DNA from: Prunella strophiata
Lineage: Eukaryota > Chordata > Aves > Passeriformes > Prunellidae
NCBI GenBank assembly: GCA_036583965.1
Contig: JAZBQD010000027.1
Coordinates: 6,921,187 to 6,985,186 of the forward strand
Reading direction: 5' to 3'
DNA: 64,000 nt
The notes under the pieces are model-generated. The model saw nothing but the letters and a program-made list of their open reading frames with translations. It ran no database searches and had not been told where the DNA came from. The translations under genes were made by a program, and so were the position numbers. Below, in pieces: positions 11,241 through 23,400 of this stretch. Position 1 is the stretch's first letter. Each line of letters opens with the position of its first letter.

Positions 11241-14200
11241 TACATGATTTTGTGACTTTTCGGAGCATTTTTCCTGCAGTCTTGGGCTCTGCTGATATTT
11301 CTGTAATTTATAAGACTCTCACAGATGTAGGAGAAGGAGTCAAGAGACTGACTCCATTTTATTCATCCTTTACAATTCCCCTACTCGGTGAACATTGACA
11401 TTTTATTCTTTGCAGCACCATGTTTTTTAGGTGCCTTTAACTGAAAGCATTAGTTTTTATTGAAAAGGGCAATTTTGAAATAAGGCTCTTTGGCTGCAAG
11501 TGATTAAATATCAATCTAATTTGATCAAAACTATTGAATTCTTTCAGCAAGATTGTATTGTATAATTTCTTAATACATATGTGAGCCTGATGTTTACACA
11601 ATGGCCTTTGCAGTATTTTGGGATATCTGTGGCTTGCATATTGTGCTATTTTGCTCTTAGTGGTTCTTGAGCAATCATGATCACTAAATATTCAGGAATA
11701 CTTGTTGCTGTTTTTCACTGTGCTCTAAACTGGCATCACCAATAAGACTCCTCTACTTAATGAACATAAAAAGACAGAAAATATTCCAGTTCTAACTGCT
11801 GGTGTTGTCTTTCTAAATTGCATTGTTTATTCTCCTGGACTATAAAAGAAAGTTGCAAGTGATGTCAGTAGGTGGCCTTTGGGATTAACACATGCTAGAA
11901 CTTCACAGTTGTTTATAATGTGAAATCTCTGTAACTGTATCCTCATTGCAGGAGAAACCTCAGGCCTACTTAATAAATTTTAATCCCTCTATTCCCCCTT
12001 CCCCTTCGCCCAGACATCATTCAAACACCTGTTACCAAGAAGAGTATTTTTTTCAGAAAGGAAGAACTCATCCTAAATCTATCCATTGGAAACCCTGCCT
12101 GGACTCCTGGAATATGAGAATCTTTTTGTAACTGTTTTTAGTAAAATAAATCATGGCACTGGCCACCTCAACCCTCCTTCTTTTATATTCAATGAATATA
12201 TTTAAGATTGATTATGATTCTCTCCTTTTTTCAACCAGTCCTTCTTTCTTAAAGGTTTTAAATTCCCTTAATTTTCTGTGTGGAAGACAATTCTGCCTCC
12301 TACTCTAATTCAGATAAAAGTTTTAATTTATAAAACTCCTGTGGGTGTTTTAGTCTAGGCCACACATCATTAATATTTCTGCAATTTAACTCAATACAAA
12401 GGAATTAAAGATTTGTTCACTACACTTGTTTGGGATCACTGAGAAGCAGGGTCTGTGTTCCCAGAGCCTATGGGCTGAATGCCCCCAGGAAATGGATCCA
12501 GTGCACCTTACTTGTGTCACTTGGGAGGAAAAGTATTGGAGAGAGTGGAACTCTGACTGTGATCCTGGAAAGGTGTGGAAAGTCGGATCAGGATCTCATT
12601 GTTATGAATTAAGATCAACACCAAAGTAAATAAATAAACCAGTAGAGATCCATAACTTATATACCCCCCCAAACCAAATCAATGCATTTTATTTTAATGC
12701 TGTTTACATAGATAAACAAGCAAAGTGTAAAGCTAGAATTTTCATGTGCTCACAGTCACAATTAGATTTTATCACATGGTCTGCTTATGGTAAAAGCTCA
12801 ATCAGAATTTCTCAGCCTCTGTTAGATCTACATCCTGATCTACCCTTTGCAGAGATGGAACCTGGCCTTTTACCAGCTGCTGCTAAGACCTAAGTCATTG
12901 TTCCCATGCAATCTTTTTCACAAAAAACTACTGATCTACTGCTATTTGGATGTCACTATTGATAAAAACTTAAAACATTCTGGAAACAACAATTTCAATT
13001 TACTTAATTGAGGAGGGAAGATAGAAAAGAGACTTCAAGTCTGAAGTATCCAGCTTTTTGAGTCATGTACTTTTGAAATGCTTTGCCTATTTGATATTCT
13101 TGATAATTTTTCAAAGGAAATCTGGAATTTGACCAAAAGTGGAGTCACAAGCATCGCTTTGGTTTTAACTGAAGCATCAGGTTTTTAAAAGAATGCTATA
13201 TTGGTGAGGAGTACCAAGAGATTTTCTGCAGAACATTGATTTAACTGTGGTAGTGAATATAATATTTTGTGTTGCAGAGCTTGATATGTGCAATTTTAAT
13301 AATTTAAACTATAATTTACAGGTGTTGTATATGTGGGTTTTATGGTAATGTCTTATTTTTTCAAATTGTGCTTTGTGGTTTCAAGTATCTTGAACTGACA
13401 TAGGCTCTGGGCATGAATCTAGGAGATGATGCAAAAACTGTCATGGGTTTTCAGATATCATCCCTATTTAATTAGATTTTTTTTTTCCTATTTAGAAATC
13501 AAATACTATTTAGAAGTTCTTTAGGACTTCTTGCCAAACTATTTTTATGGACTTATTTTACAGGCAAAGACCATAAAGCAAGTGGGAATTTACATCTGAT
13601 ATTCCTAGATGCACTCCTTTCAGAAGATATCTAATCTTTCACTAGAGAGAAGTTTTTAGAGATCTCAGTCCCTGTAGTTCCTGTTCCATTTAGAACATAT
13701 CAATAAAATGTCTTTGCATTATCATCTCAATGTGTTTTATGATCTGTAAGGATGAATTTCATAGAGGTTATTCCATAGTCAACATTTTACCTTATTTTTG
13801 GGAAATATGGAGCTGCATGAAATATAGATTAATACTATTTGGCTATCTTGGACTTGATCCCAGGTACAACTGGTGAAAATGATGTATATTCCAATCTGTT
13901 CCTTGGTTGTTTTTGTTTAAAGAATTTGTATAGATTGAAATGCAGCTGCAAGTGTATTAGTGATTTTCTATTGCTTACTTGTCAAGATTTTTATTGTGTG
14001 GATGAAAAATAGCATTTCAAAACCTGGCAGCATATTGACAAAAACAGAAGAGCACTTTGTGTAATTCTCTTTTGAAAAACTACCTCTTTTAGAGACAGAG
14101 ATTGCCTCAGCTACTTCCATTCATATGTATCTTGATCAATAGATTTATTGATAGCTTTTAGCCAAGATTTAATTCTTTTTTTCTCCTCAGTTCACCATGG

Positions 14201-14439
14201 TGCTCACTTTTCTGAATTAAGAAACTAGAATTAGGCTCCTATAAGCAAGACATACAATATGCAAGTGCTCTAGGTGTAAAAGGAGGCATTTGACCTTTTG
14301 TTGCTAATCTGTGACAGGTGCAGGCTATTTTCTTCCAAATGGTGTTAATTTTCATGTGCAAATCCACCCCCTGAAACCTGCATTCTATATATCCACCACA
14401 GGGGAATTGGTGGTCATCATGAGTACTGTAATGGACAGC
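11241..14439. other. Intronic; no gene seen
   Basis: AT-rich unique sequence with no supported feature. Open frames near 11946 and 12426 (two overlapping frames) resemble nothing known and are too short to support. Confidence 0.55.
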
Positions 14440-14770
14440 TGAGAGGGATAATCACTGATATTTCAGCACATTTATGCTCGGGACTCAGTCGGGTTTAGTG
14501 CACTTCTGTTTTCACTGCTTATTAGGGAGGCTGAAGTTAGTTATTCATGGCCAGCCAAAAAAAAAAAAAAAAAGTGTCTGAGAAAGTTCATGTGCCGGGA
14601 ACAGCACATTGTTACAAATTAGTTTCCTTTACCATTTCTGGCAAACTCATTACAAAGTAATCGCGCCCTGCGCTGAAGTGCACTTCCTCTGGGACCAATA
14701 ACTGTAAATAAGCAGGGCTGCAAGCTGGCTGATAAGTTGTTGTTCTGAAGATAACGGTCCTTTTTAGCAG
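14440..14770. promoter_or_regulatory. Candidate conserved non-coding element
   Basis: A non-repetitive block split by an A17 run (14557-14573). CpGs are unusually retained at 14479, 14490, about 14596, 14662, 14664, 14671 and 14755. Motif words include CCAATAA at 14694, GATAAG at 14731 and GATAACGG (GATA plus MYB-like) at 14750. The texture resembles conserved developmental enhancers, but conservation cannot be tested here. Confidence 0.3.
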
Positions 14771-17700
14771 AGTGTTTGACCTTTTTCTTTATATTGCCTC
14801 AGGCTTGTCTAAGACCCTCAAGGTCTATTTTTCATCTTAAAAATTCTCTGTAGGCAAGCACAATGTGCGGTTTAAGAAGATTTTAGGATTGCTTAACATA
14901 TCTATATTTTCTTTTCTAGCATTTTTATGATAATTGTTAGAATGTTTAGTAACTTTAGCTAGCATTTTCTTCAGCAGGTTTTCTTTCTTTGTGTAAAGTA
15001 CACTTTTTATTGATGTAGGAAGCAATAACATTAATATTTTATGAGGACTAAGTGTGTGTTGCATGATTAATAAAATAGTATCATTGGGCTTTTTTCTGAC
15101 TTTTAAAGAAACTTGAAACATGCTATTGACCCCTTTCACTATTCACATTTTGAGAAGCATTGCACTAAACATTACTCTGTGAAGTAATTTAAGCAAATAT
15201 AATTAAGAATTTCAGCTCGAATGATTAAAGGAAAGTATGTCTCCTCTTTTCTCAGTATGCTAAGAGTATTGAACAGAACTGTGACTGAAAATTGAGCGTG
15301 TCTTAAAAACCAACCCCAAGGCTAAGTGAAAGTCAGTTTATAGACATTTGGGAATTTGATTTGTTCACATCTTCCCATCAGTTTGAAAAGATCTGTGCTA
15401 ATATTTCAGTAAAGTAAAATAATAATATAAAAACCCCCCTGCAACTAATTTCACTGCACAGAGTGCAGAGGAGAGAAAATTCAACGTTTTACAAAGTGCT
15501 GGCTACCCTAATAAATGACTTGTTTTCCTTTAAGATATAGTCAGAAAGTCATTTGACACACAGATGTGCACCCAAATTATTTAAAAAAATTAAACTAGAA
15601 TGCCAACCAGTTCAGATTTTATTGCTCATAATGTTGCTGGGTTTTTTTTCCCCTTGCAGGTCACATTACTCAATCAGTTCATTAATCATGCATGTACCTA
15701 AAATTACATTAATATCTTGTGTTTTATAATGTTAACCCCCAAATATAGTGCTAATCACAAGATATGGAGTGATGAGGCTTTGAAGAATGCTGTATACTCT
15801 CATATATACAACTTCTGTATTTATGGAATGGAGTGGTGATGAGTTCACGTGGGCATGAGCTCAAAGTGAAGTAAAGCAAAGCTGATGTTTCAGTAGTGTG
15901 AGACTTTTTTCTCTGATTTTAGAAGAATGTACTTAACCAATGAGGTTGTGAACAGACTCTCTTACTGGTATCACAAGTGACCAGAATAGCAATGCACACA
16001 GAATAAGAACTGTGCACATGAAGGGTCATACAGTAGTTGTATCATAACTGAAAACTCTTGGTAGGTACATTACACAAAATTGGTGCTATCTGGATTTCTC
16101 TTACATTTGTCACAGTTTCAGCACAGAAAGTGTTGGTTGCAGGTACTGCAAAGTACAGTATATGCATTGTGGAATTGCACATAAATTCCTGGGACACAGG
16201 AGGAATTTATTGTCTAATCCCTTATTAAATTGTTTTCTCTCTTGCTACATATTTCTCAAAAAAGGCAAGAAAAAAATTTATGGAATTAAAATTTATTTTA
16301 AAAAATCAGTTTAGAGGTGGTTTGCACTTAAGAAAAAAATTGTTTATTTTCAGTGTTAAAATGGCTTAATATCTAAATATCTAAATGGAATGCTGTAATC
16401 AATGTTTTAATTCTTGTTCCATAGTTTCTAATGTATGTCACTGTGGGACCTGTGGTATTGGAATATAATTCTCATCCATTAGAATAAATGCATTTCCCAT
16501 GATTACAGCACTGTGAAGGCAGGACAAAAAACGGTGCAGTTTTTTTATGAGATTAACATTGGGAAGTTTAAATCCTTTCTTGGACACCAAGAAATGTTTT
16601 TCATTGGCATTATCAATTTTCTACAAAGCATCTCTTAAAGTGAGGAGGTGTTTTGTTCCTACAGTTCTTGGCTTCTTTGTACCAAAACTGCTGTCTTGTT
16701 TAATGACATTGCTATGTGGGCTGAAATTAGGCTGACAGATTGTGAGCAAAGGCTGTGATATTACAAACAATAGTCTATTGAGCAAGAGGAACTTGTTGAA
16801 TTAGTTACCGGAGGCATTAGTGCTCAGTCCAGCCTCTTTAGCATCTGGAAGACAGAGAAGAAATAGTGGGCTAATGAAATGTCCAAATGACACCAAACTG
16901 CAGAGGGCTGCAGGTGACAATGGCAGCTGATGTGTGCCTGGTAAGAGGCAAAAACTAATAATAAACCAATAAACTCACAAAAGGGGGAAAAAAAAAAAGT
17001 GCATTAGGAGGGGAGTATTCAAATCAAGAGAGAAAATAATGTTGGGTTCCTGAGGAACCAATCACAGAGATTGATTCAATCACATTTTAAGGGCTCTGCT
17101 GGATTTGAGATGGGTTTTCCAGAGCAGACTGGATGGCAGTGGCTCCAGCACTCCAGCTCTTCACCATCCATGATTCCCCTGACATCAGCACAATTCTCCA
17201 GTGCTAGTTTAGGGATACTGGGGACTCTGTAAAGCAGTTCTGAGGGAGTCATCTGTTCCCCATCCAGTTCAGGTTAGCTTGATGTTGAAAAAGAAACTGA
17301 AATGTGCAAAAGGTCAAAATCAAGGTCTCATTTTGCTCTGTTTTAATTATTCACTTAATAATCTTTTAGTTTCTTATGCCTTGCAGTACAAGTTTTTAAT
17401 GGTCTTTGAACTTTAAGTATGAATTTAATTGCTTCTGTGTCCTTCTTTGGGAGTAATTCCATCAAAATTTGCACCTCTGCTCTGTGCTGCAGATTACTTA
17501 ATCCATATCTGGAACTGCTGGGATGGCTGGGAGGCATGTATATTGGTTTATTAGTTGACAAGATGGACCTAGCCCACCATCTGTGTTCATGCAGCCTGCT
17601 GCCTTGACCCTGGAGAATCTGCCAGGATCACATGCACAGCTCAGGCTGAAGTGATTTCACACACCAAACTTTGTCCAGAGAGATCTAAATCTGTGACCTG

Positions 17701-18156
17701 TGATGCAACAGGAATCTAAACTTTTGGGATGAATACCTTGGACTACCCAAATCCTGAAATATCCAAGGAATTTTATTATCCCAGCTATGTCATTTACGCA
17801 TGACATTTAATGAAAAATAAAGCAAAACAAAGTCACTTAATTAAAGGTGTTACAGTGCAAGAACTTGGTTTTACCATTGTTATTTACTTTGGATAATAAT
17901 CTGTAGGAAATTGTAGTTTATGTTAAGATTTGAGTTCAGTTGTCAGTAAGGGATGGGTGACTCCTGGGGCAGATTATGCACTTTGATGTGTCAGGGACTT
18001 CAGCTGAAGCCAGGAGCTGAGGTGGGTTGGCTTTGCTCACCCACTGCTCTCTCACCCCCACTCCTCACCAGGACAGAGGTGAAAATAGGGTGGAAAAGCT
18101 CCTGGGTCGAGGTGCAGACAGGGAGGGCACTCACCAGTGAGCTGCACAGGCAGAAC
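14771..18156. other. Intronic; no gene seen
   Basis: AT-rich unique sequence up to about 16800. A fragment near 16880-16930 (ATGACACCAAACTG) recalls the CR1 reverse-transcriptase DDTKL box but is too short to call. A strong acceptor-like tract ends at 15660, with no open frame worth calling after it. Confidence 0.5.
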
Positions 18157-18484
18157 AACCTGCTCCAGCCTGGGTGCTTTGTGGGTCACTGCTCCTCCAG
18201 GAGACACCAACCTGCTCCAGCCTGGGTCCTTTGTGGGTCACTGCTCCTCCAGGAGACACCAACCTGCTCCAGCCTGGGTCCTTTGTGGGTCACTGCTCCT
18301 CCAGGAGACACCAACCTTCTCCAGCCTGGATCCTCCATGGGTCACTGCTCCTCCAGGAGACACCAACCTGCTCCAGCCTGGGTGCTTTTTTGGGTCACTG
18401 CTCCTCCAGGAGACACCAACCTGCTCCAGCCTGGGTGCTTTGTGGGTCATTGCTCCTCCAGGAGACACCAACCTGCTCCAGCCT
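18157..18484 (+). repeat. Minisatellite, 52-bp unit, about 6.3 copies
   Basis: Unit starts are at 18157, 18209, 18261, 18313, 18365, 18418 and a partial at 18470. Five of the six periods are 52 bp; the fifth unit is 53 because of an extra T. The unit begins AACCTGCTCCAGCCTGGGT and ends CTCCAGGAGACACC. Units 1, 5 and 6 carry a GTGCTTT-type variant, units 2 and 3 carry GTCCTTT, and unit 4 is the most diverged. Since 52 is not a multiple of 3, each frame cycles through all three readings of the unit. None contains a stop, so all three + frames are open across the array without implying a protein. Confidence 0.97.
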
Positions 18485-18780
18485 CTCCCCACAGGACACA
18501 GGGCTCTCTGTCCTGCTCCCAGAGCATCCCCTTCACCTGCTCCTCCTCAGTTCTCAGGCTCCCTTGCCCCCTGCCTGTGTAGATTTTGCCCTTCACTGGA
18601 CACCCTGTCCCCAGCTGGGCTGAGGGGCTGGGCTGTGCCATGGGTGAGGCCCCTCTGGAGCCATCTGGGAGTGTCAGGAACAGGCTGGAAGGGGCAGGGG
18701 CAGCGCAGCCTCTCCAGGAGCCAGGCCTGCACCCCAGTGCTGGCCCTGGGCACGGACACCCTCCACAGCAAGTGACATTA
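18485..18780. other. GC-rich flank of the minisatellite
   Basis: About 300 bp rich in CCC, GGG and CTG words, continuing the GC-rich composition of the array. CpGs are few, so it is not a CpG island. Several frames are open on both strands, as expected from low stop-codon density. No domain or splice-flanked exon was recognised. Confidence 0.6.
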
Positions 18781-18784
18781 TTTG

Positions 18785-20257
18785 TGTTTGGCAGAGGCAC
18801 TCTGGCTTTGCAATAGAGCTGTTTTTTCAAATATTTCCAGTGCCAAGTGTCTCCTTGAGGCGAGCCCTCAGGAACAGATTGAAAGCGTGGAGCAGGTCTC
18901 TGCAGAGGGAAGCATTGGAGAGAATTTTCTTCTGAAAAGAAGGATGTGGGTAGGAAAGTAGAGGATAACATTAAAAATAGAGAAGATTAAGCATGTTCCA
19001 TTAGTAAAGCCAGAAACAATTTAGGATGAGGTAGAAATCCTGGAACTGTATTGATAAACAGAATTAAAAATGTCTTTTTCCGTCTTCTTTTCCAGTCCAG
19101 AGCAGCAGATCAGCATGAATTTTGCTGCTCATGCTGGTATTGAGCAATGTGTTGCCAGAGAACAGTCCTATTGACTGCAGTGGGACTTGCTGAAGAGGGA
19201 ATCATTTAGCTCAAATAATCTTATAAATACACATTAGAACCCAACAGTATATTTCCAACCCAAAAAGATATATCTAACCCCCAAAATATATTTGAAACCA
19301 TAAACCCAGGTTTTTAGTGCTACTTTTTAAAAAGAAATATAATTTAGCATGTGAGCTAAAACATGGCACTGTCTTATAAGATGAGATGGTTTGGACTGGA
19401 TCAGGAAAATGTAAAGTCTTATTTTTGTAGTGTATAAATGAAATGGACAGTCTAAACTCTGTCTCTAAAAATCTTGGCACACTTCAAAGGAAAAATGCCA
19501 TTTTAGCAATTTAAAAGCACTTAGTGGGTTTTTCCAGTGCTGAACTTCATTTCTATAGCCGGTGTGGTTGCCTGCTGAATAATGCCATAGGGGACAATGT
19601 AGCTCTGACTATATTTAAAAATACTATTCCATGAAATTCACTGGGAACAAGCTGAAGTAAAATCTCATTTGTGCCATTGGAAGGAGGTGATAGTGGCTGT
19701 AAATGGTGAAGGAAAGGGATTGAGATGGTTTTTGAATCACACAAGAGATGAAGGCTGGACCATCTGTGGGGAGAGAGGGATGCTTAGAGCAACAGCCAGA
19801 GGGACCAGGCAGAAATCTGGGGACTCTTTAATGTTACAGGGACTTGAACATGAGCAGCAATTGGAAAGAAAGAAATCCTAACAGGTGGGGACTAAAAGAT
19901 GTGCAGAGATATCATTAGAAAAGTGAAAAAAGAAAAAAGGAAACTATTAAAAGGATATTAGAACACATAATTGGAATATTCAGATAAGAGGAGACAAAAG
20001 GTCAATTTGATTGAATAATAAAAATTTGTGTTGTCTTTTTTTTTGGTGTATTCATGTGCATGTAGCTTACTGCTATATATTTTATTTTATGACCACAATG
20101 AAGCCTTTAAAAATAATTCTGAACTACCTTTAAAAAATAATTCTGAACTGTTGTAAGGCCTGTTTTACTTGTATATTCTAGCCAATGGAGGTAGAAATTT
20201 TAAAAACTTTTCTCAGTGTTGTTCCTGGGGAGTTGATCAGCCATTGATTAAAACACA
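18785..20257. other. Intronic sequence before the exon
   Basis: AT-rich unique DNA with a purine-rich + strand stretch at about 19680-19970. It includes a 23/24-bp tandem duplication at 20104-20150, listed separately. No other exon seen. Confidence 0.6.
20104..20150 (+). repeat. Tandem duplication, 23/24-bp unit, two copies
   Basis: CCTTTAAAAATAATTCTGAA followed by CTA is repeated immediately with one extra A and a final G. It lies about 130 bp upstream of the AGBL4 acceptor. Confidence 0.9.
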
Positions 20258-20281
20258 TCCTGTTTCATCTGTTCTTGGTAG
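20258..20281 (+). other. AGBL4: Splice acceptor of the AGBL4 exon
   Basis: A moderately pyrimidine-rich stretch (CCTGTTTCATCTGTTCTTGG) precedes TAG at 20279-20281. It is the only AG that puts the following codons in the AGBL4 frame. The tract is interrupted by purines, so it is a medium-strength acceptor by eye. No upstream alternative AG was found that would keep the frame. Confidence 0.85.
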
Positions 20282-20406
20282 GGAACCTTGGCCGGGTGGA
20301 CCAGGTCTCAGAGTTTGAGTATGACCTCTTCATTAGGCCAGACACCTGCAACCCCCGCTTCCGAGTCTGGTTCAACTTCACCGTGGAAAACGTGAAGGAG
20401 TCACAG
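20282..20406 (+). CDS. AGBL4: AGBL4 internal coding exon (cytosolic carboxypeptidase 6), partial gene
   Basis: Seen: an AG acceptor ends at 20281 and a CAG|GTACCT donor follows at 20407. The 125 bp between them read as two bases of a split glycine codon plus 41 codons with no stop, so the upstream intron is phase 1 and the downstream intron phase 0. The peptide contains SEFEYDLFIRPD and FRVWFNFTVENV, which I recognise as the N-terminal beta-sandwich domain of AGBL4/CCP6, roughly residues 54-94 of the vertebrate protein (from memory). Known: CCP6 is a cytosolic M14-family zinc carboxypeptidase that shortens polyglutamate side chains on tubulin and other proteins. The zinc-binding HxxE and later His lie in downstream exons outside this window. 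The paralogues AGTPBP1, AGBL1, AGBL2, AGBL3 and AGBL5 share the domain, but the wording fits AGBL4 best. The reading frame is intact, so the gene is probably functional. Confidence 0.93.
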
Positions 20407-20412
20407 GTACCT
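20404..20412 (+). other. AGBL4: Splice donor of the AGBL4 exon
   Basis: CAG|GTACCT. The exon ends in a complete glutamine codon. Reading through the donor gives five extra codons and then TAG at 20422-20424, so retention of this intron would truncate the protein at once. Confidence 0.85.
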
Positions 20413-20424
20413 GATAATAAATAG

Positions 20425-23400
20425 ATTAAAAATTGCTTAGTCCAGAATATGTTTTCTTTAACAACAAAGATGACACCCAGGGTTTGCAAATAAATATTTC
20501 TTTAAAATGTATCTTTGTTCTTTGACTTTTTTATTAACAAAAGCAGGTATCAGCAGGAGTGGGTGTGACCATGCTTTTCAGCTGTCCAAGACAGGAGGTA
20601 ATTGCAGACAGTGTAACTTCTGCCAACTAACAGAACTGGCATTAATAATGCCTGCCATGTATTTGTGCTCTTGCATTCTAACCAAATATGTGTGTTAATG
20701 TAAGAAAAGAAAGTCCATCATAGCTGTTCAAATATTATCACTCAAGCCTTCATTTAATACCTGTAGAACAATGGGGTATCTTTGCAAACAGGCATTTCCC
20801 TAGTGACTTGTAGCAGAGGAGTTGCTTGCCAACGTGTCCCTTGTGAAAGAGGAGGTTTAAATGTGAAGCAAATTGATAGGCAACTGTTTCACTTACTTTT
20901 AAATAATGATTTTTTGCAGTAAAGATGCCCCTTGAGAAAGAAACTTCCTTGCTCTATTTTTTCACTTATAAAAGTTATATGCTAACTTTCACATTGAAAA
21001 ATTAAAAAAAAAAAAAATCATTTCACTTTCCACATGAGCCTTGAATTTTGTTCTGGTGGCCTGCCTTAGTTTATCAGAATCAGTCTGTAATTTTTTACTT
21101 AATGGAAATAAAACATATTTAGTAAGAGAAAAAAAAAAACTGCAGAAGCTTGATAGTTGTATTCCTACGAGACTAATATCTTAATATCCAGCACTGTATC
21201 ATTCCTGTTACAACTGGAAATCATGAAATTGTTTATCTATCGTCCTGGAGCCTGATCCTTTATCAGACAGACCCTTTCCCCTGCTGTGCCTTACTCAACT
21301 GTGATCAAATTATATAGTCATGAGATGAATGGGAATCTGTCTCAAGGAGGCAGAGAGATCAGGTAGAAAGATACAATATATATCTAGTGCTTACAGGATA
21401 TTTGTTTTCATGGTTGTCTACATGAAAGAGAATGGTTCCACTATTAAGTTTGACTTGTGAGGTCTGCTTTTTATAATGTGTGCCTCTATAATCTTTTTCT
21501 CATCTCTCCAATTTCCGTTAAAACGAGACCTGCCTGGACTGTAATCTAGTCTGGAACCTTTTTTAGGTCTTTGTACTACAGGCCATGGGCAGCATTAGTC
21601 ATTGCAGCTCAGCTATATTAAATGAAAGTTAGAAGTTGCTACATCAAACATACTGTGCTAATGTAATTTGTTCTCTGCATTTTGATTATTTTATGTTTTA
21701 CTAGAAAACAGTAACAAGGAAGCCCAAACTATTCAGCATTGCTTCAAAATGTTGCACTAATACAAATACAGCAGACTTTTGATCATATTATGTGCAAAAG
21801 TAGATATTTTAATAGCTCTCTATAAATCATTACCTGGATAATATTGTATTTATTTTTGATATATCATATAAGTAATGTATGAAGAAGGCACATCTATACA
21901 TTTATATATATTAGATCTGGTTTCAGCCTTTTGGGCAAGGACTCACAAAGAGTAGCTACTTTTGTTTTTTATATTACCTATTAGTGCAGTATTTTGTGTT
22001 ATTAATCTACTGATAAATGAAAACAAAGACCAATTAGACATTCCAGCTAATCTTGCCATCCATGCATTATTCTATAAGAAAACAGGTTCTTTGCATTCCG
22101 GTTTTAATTTTCTTAAGTCATGGAGCTTCCATTTCATATGTCTCAAAACTGTTTTATAGACTCCTCTCACTTACAGTGTTGCTTGATTTTTAGCCTAAAG
22201 CTTTCCTTTATTTAATCCCACAATTCCCAGTTGCAATTCTGCTTAGTAATAACTCCTCTTGGTACAAATAAATCCTCATCATCCCTGACTAACATTTATA
22301 TTTCTGTAAATTATAGCATTCCTCATCATTTGTGTGTCAACCTAGCTATCATGTTTGCTTCTTTCAGCCCTATATCCAATAGACCACTTTACCTTTTAAG
22401 TATTTTTCTGCTTTGGGGCCTTTGGACTTTCATCATAAGTGAATCTTTCAGTCCTTTGATAATTAGCCCACTTTCCCAAGGAAGTAAAGCTTATATGGTC
22501 ACACTGTCTACTTGCTAGCCTAGGTGTTTGTATGGCTGCTGATCCCTCTCCTCTCTTTTCTCCTTCAATAGCTTCTTAACTCTTGGCCAGTTTCAGCACC
22601 ACTGGACAGGAATTCCTGTAAGTTTTGGGAAAACAGGCTGCCAGATGGGCAAGAGACCCATTAGTGTTCCCACTGGCAGACAGGCTATAGTATGAGATCA
22701 TTTCTTATTAAACATCGGAGAATCCACAGAGGGGATGAATAGGAGAAAGTACTCATTGGAATTTGCATTTTTAAGATACCAGAGAATCCAACCATGAAAT
22801 CCAAATCCATAGCATTTAGTAATTTTGCTTCTTGCAGAACTTCTTGTTTTTATTATTATTCTTCCTCTTCCAGTTCCTTCAATATTTTCTTTATAGTGCG
22901 GAACTAAAATTTAATGGATAATTCTGAGTATGCTAATCCCAATTTACAGAGAAGGGGCTCGAGTCCCTTTGCTCTGTTACTGCCTCACTGTAGACAGCTG
23001 GAAATTGCAGCAGCCTTTTGTTGCTGTATCACTATGGAAACTCAGGCCTAATTTGTTTTTCCCTATCATACAGAAGTCTTTTTTAGAGTGATTGCTTCCT
23101 TGCTCCTGTTACGTATGTCTGAGGTTACTGTTGTGCTACATAGGTAATAGAGCTAAGCTCTGTGCCATGCCAGTGACAGCCCTAATATTTCCAGAATTAT
23201 TTTTAGAATTTTATTATAAAGTTGGTTTATTTGATGTTCACTACTGACGTTGAAGTAGAGCCAACAGACTTTTTTTTTTTTTTTAATTTGGAAGTTGGTA
23301 AATTAATTTCTTCCTCCTTATGATTTGGACCTCTACTTCAGACATTTTTTATTGTCAGTTTTATTTATACTTTTTTTAACAAGGAAAAAAGATTAAAAAA

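Larger units (their letters stand above)
1..20281 (+). other. AGBL4: AGBL4 upstream intron (3' portion)
   Basis: Inferred from the single recognisable exon. None of the open frames here looks like the preceding AGBL4 coding segment, and no other gene was recognised. The intron start lies outside the window, so its length is at least 20.3 kb. The phase at its end is 1. Repeats and candidate elements inside it are listed separately. Confidence 0.8.

Noticed and set aside
15641..15710. Acceptor-like tract (TTTTTTTTCCCCTTGCAG) as an extra exon start
   Set aside because: The following frames close quickly and do not match AGBL4.
16880..16930. Possible CR1 reverse-transcriptase fragment (ATGACACCAAACTG)
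   Set aside because: Too short; flanking translation does not continue the motif.
17953..18971. Several long frames (up to 212 codons) on both strands
   Set aside because: They follow the 52-bp minisatellite and its GC-rich flank. The unit lacks stops, and no domain or splice structure is present.
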